Source: Cymodocea nodosa
Taxonomy: Eukaryota; Streptophyta; Magnoliopsida; Alismatales; Cymodoceaceae
Assembly: GCA_036874045.1 (NCBI GenBank)
Contig: CM072347.1
Span: 9,116,501-9,180,500, forward strand
DNA: 64,000 nt
Reading direction: 5' to 3'
The position numbers and the translations under genes are program-made. The notes under the pieces are model-generated. The model searched no databases. It had not been told where the DNA came from and saw only the letters and a list, made by a program, of their open reading frames with translations. Positions 58,847 through 64,000 of this stretch are shown one piece after another. Positions within the stretch are counted from its first letter, which is position 1. Every line of letters begins with the position of its first letter.

Positions 58847-59593
58847 AAATATATATATATATGTTTTAAAAAAAAAAACTTATTTTACATATAGTAATGG
58901 TTCAACCAAAAGAAATTATTAGTTTTACTGAAACATATATTAAAAGAAAAATATTGTTACAATCACACCAAAAGGATCCATCAATTTGATTGAAACATAA
59001 TATATATATATATATTAAATGAAGTAAAAGTGTCGATTTTACAGGAGCATAGTATCAGTTCAATTGGAAGAAAAAGAAAGAAATGTGTAATTTTGATTCG
59101 ACTAAGAAAATGCAACAGTTTGACCGAAGTTAAGGAAATAGAAAAATTAAGAGTATGTCAGACCAGAGATTCTTCAGTCTTGACCAAATTAAAAATTATT
59201 ATAATAATTATTTTTATTAGTTATAACTTTACGAGAAGTTTGCTGAGTAAAGTTTAACTCAACGAACTTACTCCGTTGAGTTAACTGTAACTCAATGAAG
59301 TATTTAAGGTAAGTCCACAGACTTAGTCCATGGAGTTAATTGTAACTCCATGGAGTAGTACATGTAAGTAGTGATAGGTTGCACGGGAAATGACTCGATT
59401 ACCTACTAAAAACTTAGTGTTTATTTGTACTAAAACTTAGGATTTGGGGGCATTATCTGTAGAAATCATTTAGAACTTAGAATAGTAAAGATCAGAGTCA
59501 TTCCATTCCATTCTATAATGCAATGAAGACAGAGATGAAGCAAAACTTCTAAGATCATATTGATACTATAGAATTCCTCAAACAATCGAAGGA
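58847..59593 (+). other. Gypsy-B spacer between integrase and aORF
   Basis: It contains (TA)n tracts at 58848-58862 and 58998-59016, and two related blocks around 'accaaaagaaattattag' and 'accaaaaggatccatcaa'. A motif cluster lies at 59240-59365: TAACTCAACGAA at 59255-59266 facing CTCCGTTGAGTTAAC just after, then 'agtccatggagttaatt'. This is the same position relative to the aORF as the motif copies in copia-2. The frame at 59030-59257 is not recognised. Confidence 0.6.
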
Positions 59594-61548
59594 ATGACAT
59601 TCAAGGTAGAAGATCAAAAACACCACTAGAGAGAAGCAACTAGAAAGGTAGAGGATGATCTATTCTTTTTTACAAGAAGGCTCGTAGATTTAAATATTAG
59701 AATACCTACGATAATTGAAACAAGAATACAAGTTGCAACTGAAATTGCTGTAAATAGAAAAAGAAAAATCAGGTCGAACAATGAAGTTTCCCTAGAACTT
59801 ATAAGAAGGAAATCACAACTGTGGTTTATAAGGGAGATAGTTGCATATGCAAGAATGCAATGCAAAGAGCAACAAAGAAGGGAACAGGTTGTAAATTCTA
59901 TAGAAGTAGAGCAGTAGCTGGAACCCTCACATCAACAACAACTGAGAGAAGAAGTTGAAATGCTAGCTGCAATAGTAGAACAAGCAAGACTTTCAATTCC
60001 ACATCTTAGACCACTAGAAAGGGTGGTAGTTATAGGGCCATCTATTAAAGAAGAATTAAGAGAGTTTGAAGAACTAGTTCGAGTTGGGAAAAGCCAAGGA
60101 GAATCAGAAGATATGGCAGTAGCTAAAGCACATTTGGTGTTTGATGCACTTCACAAAAGGACTACAAAAAAGTTAAAGGCCCAATACAAAGTTAAAGTTG
60201 AAAAACATCAAGAAGTCATTACCATACCTATTACAAAAGAATATGAGGCTGGACCTTTAAGACTAGCAAAAATACAGGAAGTAAAATAGGAAGAGCTAGT
60301 ACTTGTGGCTCGAGGGCCTGAAGAGTCCATTTTTGTTGACTTAGTGTTAGAAGAAGAAGAAAAAAAAAAGGCTGAAATTAGTCTACAGCTTGAAGAATTG
60401 GAAGAGGAAGTTAGGGCAGAATATATTGTGCCTGAGACTCCATCCCAATTTACCACAAAATTAGAAAGAATAGTAACAATGCAGATTGGTAGTGAGGAGA
60501 AAGAAGAAAGAGAAGAAGCTGAGTAGGAAACTAAACAGAAAGAAAAGAATTCAATAGATTCCTCTAAAGAGAATGAAACTCTTCTACAACTTATGGAGAG
60601 AATACAAGATAAAAGTGTGGAAAGTTCTATAGGCTCTCCACCACATTCCAAAATTGAAAGGCAAGAATCTCTGGATTATTTGCAGCAACAAGTACAACAA
60701 TAAGCTCAGCAACTTAAAAAAGAAATTCAAGAACAAAACCCCTCTAGAGTAAAAAATCCAAATTCCTAATCCATTTGAAGCAACAATTCTAAATGAAATT
60801 CACTTCTGGAGTCAGGAAGCTTATGATAAGTATCAAGTAATAAAGGAGTACGATATAATTTACAGTAGGCCAATAGATTGGATTGGAATGGATGACGTTA
60901 AAGAATTATTTGAATTCCAAGGCCTATTGGGAATTATTCCAAAGCAAAAAGGGCATGCAGTTATTGAAAATTTAGTGCCCTATTTTTATGCAAATTTGAG
61001 AGAGGAAGAAGGAAATTTAATTGCAAACACGGAAGAAGTTAATATTTAGATAATATCTGAACTCCTCCACAACATTTTTGGACTGAAAAATGAAGGAATT
61101 GAAATTCTGGAAAATACAACTACAACTAAATGGACAGAACAAGAAATCAAGCAATGTTTGGTCATCGACTCTAGTGTGCCATTACTAAACAGACTAAAGT
61201 ATTTAAATGGAAAAGCACACATGGTGGCAAACATTTTAGTTAAAACTTTCTATCAGAGGCATGACCACGACATTGAGTAAATTTGTTAAATGGGCCACAT
61301 ATGCAATTGTAAATAAAATTCAAGTTAACTGGTGTCAAGTCTTCCTATCAAAGATCAAATCTACAAAGAAGAAATTATTCTTTGGGGACTTGATACTAGA
61401 ATTAATGGTGGAAGGAATAGATTTCATGAAATGGGCATCTAAAAGGATGAGATCAAGAAACATTTCAGTGAAAGAATATAAAAATTATGCTGTTGTTGTT
61501 GCTGAGATGACTATACTTTTTAGAGAATTTACAAGAGCTGTAGAATGA
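59594..61548 (+). pseudogene. Gypsy-B third ORF (aORF), homologous to copia-2 aORF
   Basis: Read mainly in one frame from ATG 59594, with stops near 59624, 59912, 60286 and 60523 and further breaks after 60700. The N-terminal third is basic and helical (RRLVDLNIRI, EIAVNRKRKIRSNNE, SLELIRRKSQL). A middle follows that is Glu-rich (LEEEEKKKAEISLQLEELEE) with a short Gln-rich stretch. The C-terminal domain has PIDWIGMDDVKELFEFQGLL, FGLKNEGIEIL, AHMVANILVKTFYQRHDHD, NKIQVNWCQVFLSKI and KKLFFGDLILELMV. This last part aligns by eye with 19190-19750 of copia-2 in order and spacing. It shows no signal peptide or membrane helix. Confidence 0.82.
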
Positions 61549-62858
61549 ATTAATCAACTAGAACAACAACTAGAAAGCTCTAGAAGGAAGTAGATGAACT
61601 AAGGAAAAATGATTAAAATGTATTATTCATCTACATGTACTAAAAATATCTGATTGCATGTACTGTAAACAATATATGTATATTAGTATTTGAACATCAA
61701 TATATTTATGAATTTGTGTGATTGTGAATGAATGATTTAATTGAGAACTGTATTGAAGATGAATATTATATATCTATTTGTTTAAAGCTTTACAAGAATG
61801 TTTTAAAAGTTTTACAATTTTAGGAATGATGTGGATACATGCACGATGAATTGATAATATATATTTGCATACTAAAAAGTAAAATGTAATTTCTACATAA
61901 TAAGAAATGAATTGTAAGTTAAATATGCATATAATATTCGAATTTAAATGAGTTTAAATTGGAACACTGCATTAATGTAATGTACTTAACTTTATTTAAG
62001 TTGATAAAATGTAGAAAGAAAATATAGAAGTTAAGATGACGAGTAAGTTTTTAGGAGAATTTGCTAAGTGTTAACTCAACAAAGTTACTTTGTTGAGTTA
62101 ACCTTAACTACACGAAGTCAATATTAAAATATAAGGTCACTCCATTGAGTTATTTATAACTCAATAAAGTTAGTCTGTGGAGTTAGCAAACAGTAACTAA
62201 GGCTAGTTCATTGAGTTATTTGTAACTCAACGAGGTTAGTTCGTGGAGTTAGTGTAACAACTATTCTTTTATCCATGAACGAAACTTCATGGGTTTAGTA
62301 GTTACTAAAATTTGAAATTAGAAGTAGAACACGTATCATTTAAAATAGGAACCATACTACACGTTACAAGACACGTTCTTGCAACAAGATTCATTTGCCT
62401 TATGGACGTGCATTATAAATAGAGAACAGAATGTTATTTACTAGTTACCAGCAATTGAGGAGAGAAAAGAAAATTTGTTGGGGAACTAAAAGGAGAAGTA
62501 GCTGATTTGACTTCATCCATCAACAATTATTTATTGAGAACAAAGTTTTAGACTGGTATGTAATTAATCTTTTGCAATTTTACTTTATGTTAAGAGTTTA
62601 TAAGCACATGGACTCATTCTCCTAGCACTAAACGATTAGTAAGAACACCTACACAAGATTATTCAATACAAAAGCATATAAATTTTTTTTTGAATTAGAC
62701 TTTAACGAAATCCTAAGGGGTGTAGCTAACCTTTCTTTAAAGGAGAACGAAGATATCGTTGCTCTAGTAGAAAAACCATTAGGGGAAATTCTGTATCTAG
62801 AACTAGTTGATGAACCTTCATGTATTCGATTGTCAAACTTTGAGGGAAATAGGTATAT
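61549..62858 (+). repeat. Motif-rich non-coding segment after gypsy-B aORF
   Basis: It is AT-rich to about 62030, then has four to five TTAACTCAACRA / TYGTTGAGTTAA-type pairs (62070-62260), a TATA box 'tataaataga' near 62414, and a leader. The part to 62260 matches 1630-1976. No clear polypurine tract or TGTTTAG LTR start was found, so the gypsy-B 3' LTR is lost or lies outside. A short open stretch from about 62701 reads DFNEILRGVANLSLKENEDI and continues to about 62858, where an LTR cuts it; it is unrecognised. Confidence 0.55.
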
Positions 62859-64000
62859 TGTTGTGAAAAGTTAAATCAGAAACTTGTTTGATTTGTTTTT
62901 ATGCTTATATTAATAAATTCTTTTAGAAGTAAACAAACAACTTTTCACACAAATTAGATATTAAGTCCAATTTGTATTCTTTTTAATTGTAAGTGCATAG
63001 TGTATATTGTATTTGTGTGCAAGTATAGGTCGATACCATAGAGATTGAGTAAGAATTATGTACTATTCTGATTTTTATATTGGAGTTTATATATATTTAG
63101 TTGAGTACTCCATTGAGTTACAGTTAACTCAATGAACTTAGTTCGTGGAGTTATGGTTAACGCAACGAACTAACCTCGTGGACTTAAGTTAACTCCACGA
63201 GCCTACCTTTTTAGTTAAATAGTGCTATTTACAAAGGAATTCAGCCATCCATTGAGTAGTTCCACAAAATGTAAATAACATCAATTAAGCTTTTTAATGT
63301 TAGTTAATCTGAGATTTTTTATTAAACAACACTAACATTCAGATATTTCAAATAAAAACTACTAAAATCTTTAAGTATCTAGGACGAATCAATTTCAATA
63401 AATAATAAAACTATTTTCTATTTTCTAAATCAAACAAAAATAAAACATTCACAATACTGACAATGATAACATTAATCACGATACAAAACAAACAATACAA
63501 TACTTTAATACTAAATGTAAACACAGATAATTAGTTGTTTTTGGTTTTTTTGTTTTGATATATTTCTGAAGATGAATGAAAGGTGGAATGTAAAAATCTC
63601 TATCGATAGTAAAAACTTCCGTCACTACATGCGACATGATTACACCATTGAAAACTTAATCACTTACAATCTTGCCTCATCTCCCTATAGAATTGTGAAC
63701 CAAGACTTGTAAGTTGATCTCCTCTTCAATATATTGGTATCAACCCGAAACCAAGGCTAGAAGCTTTACGATCTCCTAAGATATGAGTCGGTGCTTAATG
63801 AAAATGGTTTCCCTTCTTGCGACGTGATTACTCCTCATAATGGTTGTCAATCACATTGTTTGGCTCAAAATCGACTTGACATCTAGAAAGTATCCTCACA
63901 GACCTCTAATCGTTGGTGATTTTGGTGGTGGTGTAGAGCTTTAGGGAACTTCCAATGCTTCCTACAATTAGTATGGTTCTCCACTTCTCTCCCCATAGTT
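62859..64000 (-). repeat. Antisense gypsy-B-type LTR, running off the window
   Basis: Beginning TGTTGTGAAAAG, its reverse complement is collinear with 51250-52398, including the leader block (63700-63950) and motif pairs at 63110-63200. It resembles the left arm at 48413 closely. Its other end is outside the window. Confidence 0.82.

Noticed and set aside
60208..60651. 147-codon Ser-rich minus-strand frame
   Set aside because: It is the complement of the Glu-rich aORF middle; GAA/GAG repeats give TTC/CTC frames without stops.

Overview
This window is flowering-plant nuclear DNA, probably from a eudicot. It is strongly AT-rich and almost entirely made of LTR retrotransposons nested inside one another. 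The evidence is plant-type Ty1/copia and Ty3/gypsy polyproteins, primer sites for initiator-Met and Asp tRNAs, 5-bp target duplications, and one plant-type U2 snRNA gene with its own promoter. I see no intact host protein gene.

Layout. 1-1976: eroded gypsy-B-type LTR and RNase H remnant. 1977-7006: 5'-truncated minus-strand copia-1. 7007-8998: two partial LTRs of other families. 8999-21455: copia-2 (SIRE-like), nearly complete, with gag, pol and a separate third ORF (aORF); its 3' LTR is cut. 21456-23860: 3' part and LTR of a gypsy element. 23861-39371: a second LTR of that family holding two nested insertions, the complete Athila-like gypsy-A (24093-33896, target duplication ACTAC) and the truncated copia-3 (34007-38394). 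39372-44364: LTR debris, an aORF tail and a further copia LTR. 44365-48330: the only low-copy-looking stretch, with U2 snRNA (45107-45302, minus) and a solo LTR (46213-48078, duplication TACTT). 48331-52398: about 4 kb of head-to-head LTRs. 52399-61548: gypsy-B, with a solo LTR (55262-57436, duplication CAGGA) splitting its pol, and its own aORF. 61549-64000: another motif-rich non-coding part and an antisense LTR that runs off the window.

Main observations. (1) Copia-2 and gypsy-B, from different superfamilies, both carry a third ORF after pol whose C-terminal domains are clearly homologous. (2) LTRs and spacers of several families from both superfamilies are filled with one degenerate 12-mer, YTCGNNNAGTTA, often as inverted pairs that could form hairpins. 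Gypsy-A has neither the aORF nor the motif, while copia-1 has the motif without the aORF. An element-encoded factor recognising a shared motif is a testable hypothesis, not a demonstrated system. (3) Both gypsy families have a gag with zinc knuckles but no visible capsid domain. (4) The U2 gene has a perfect promoter layout but a G-to-C change in the branch-point-recognition hexamer.

All polyproteins carry stops and frameshifts, so the copies here look defective. Products were read from translations by eye; no database search was run.
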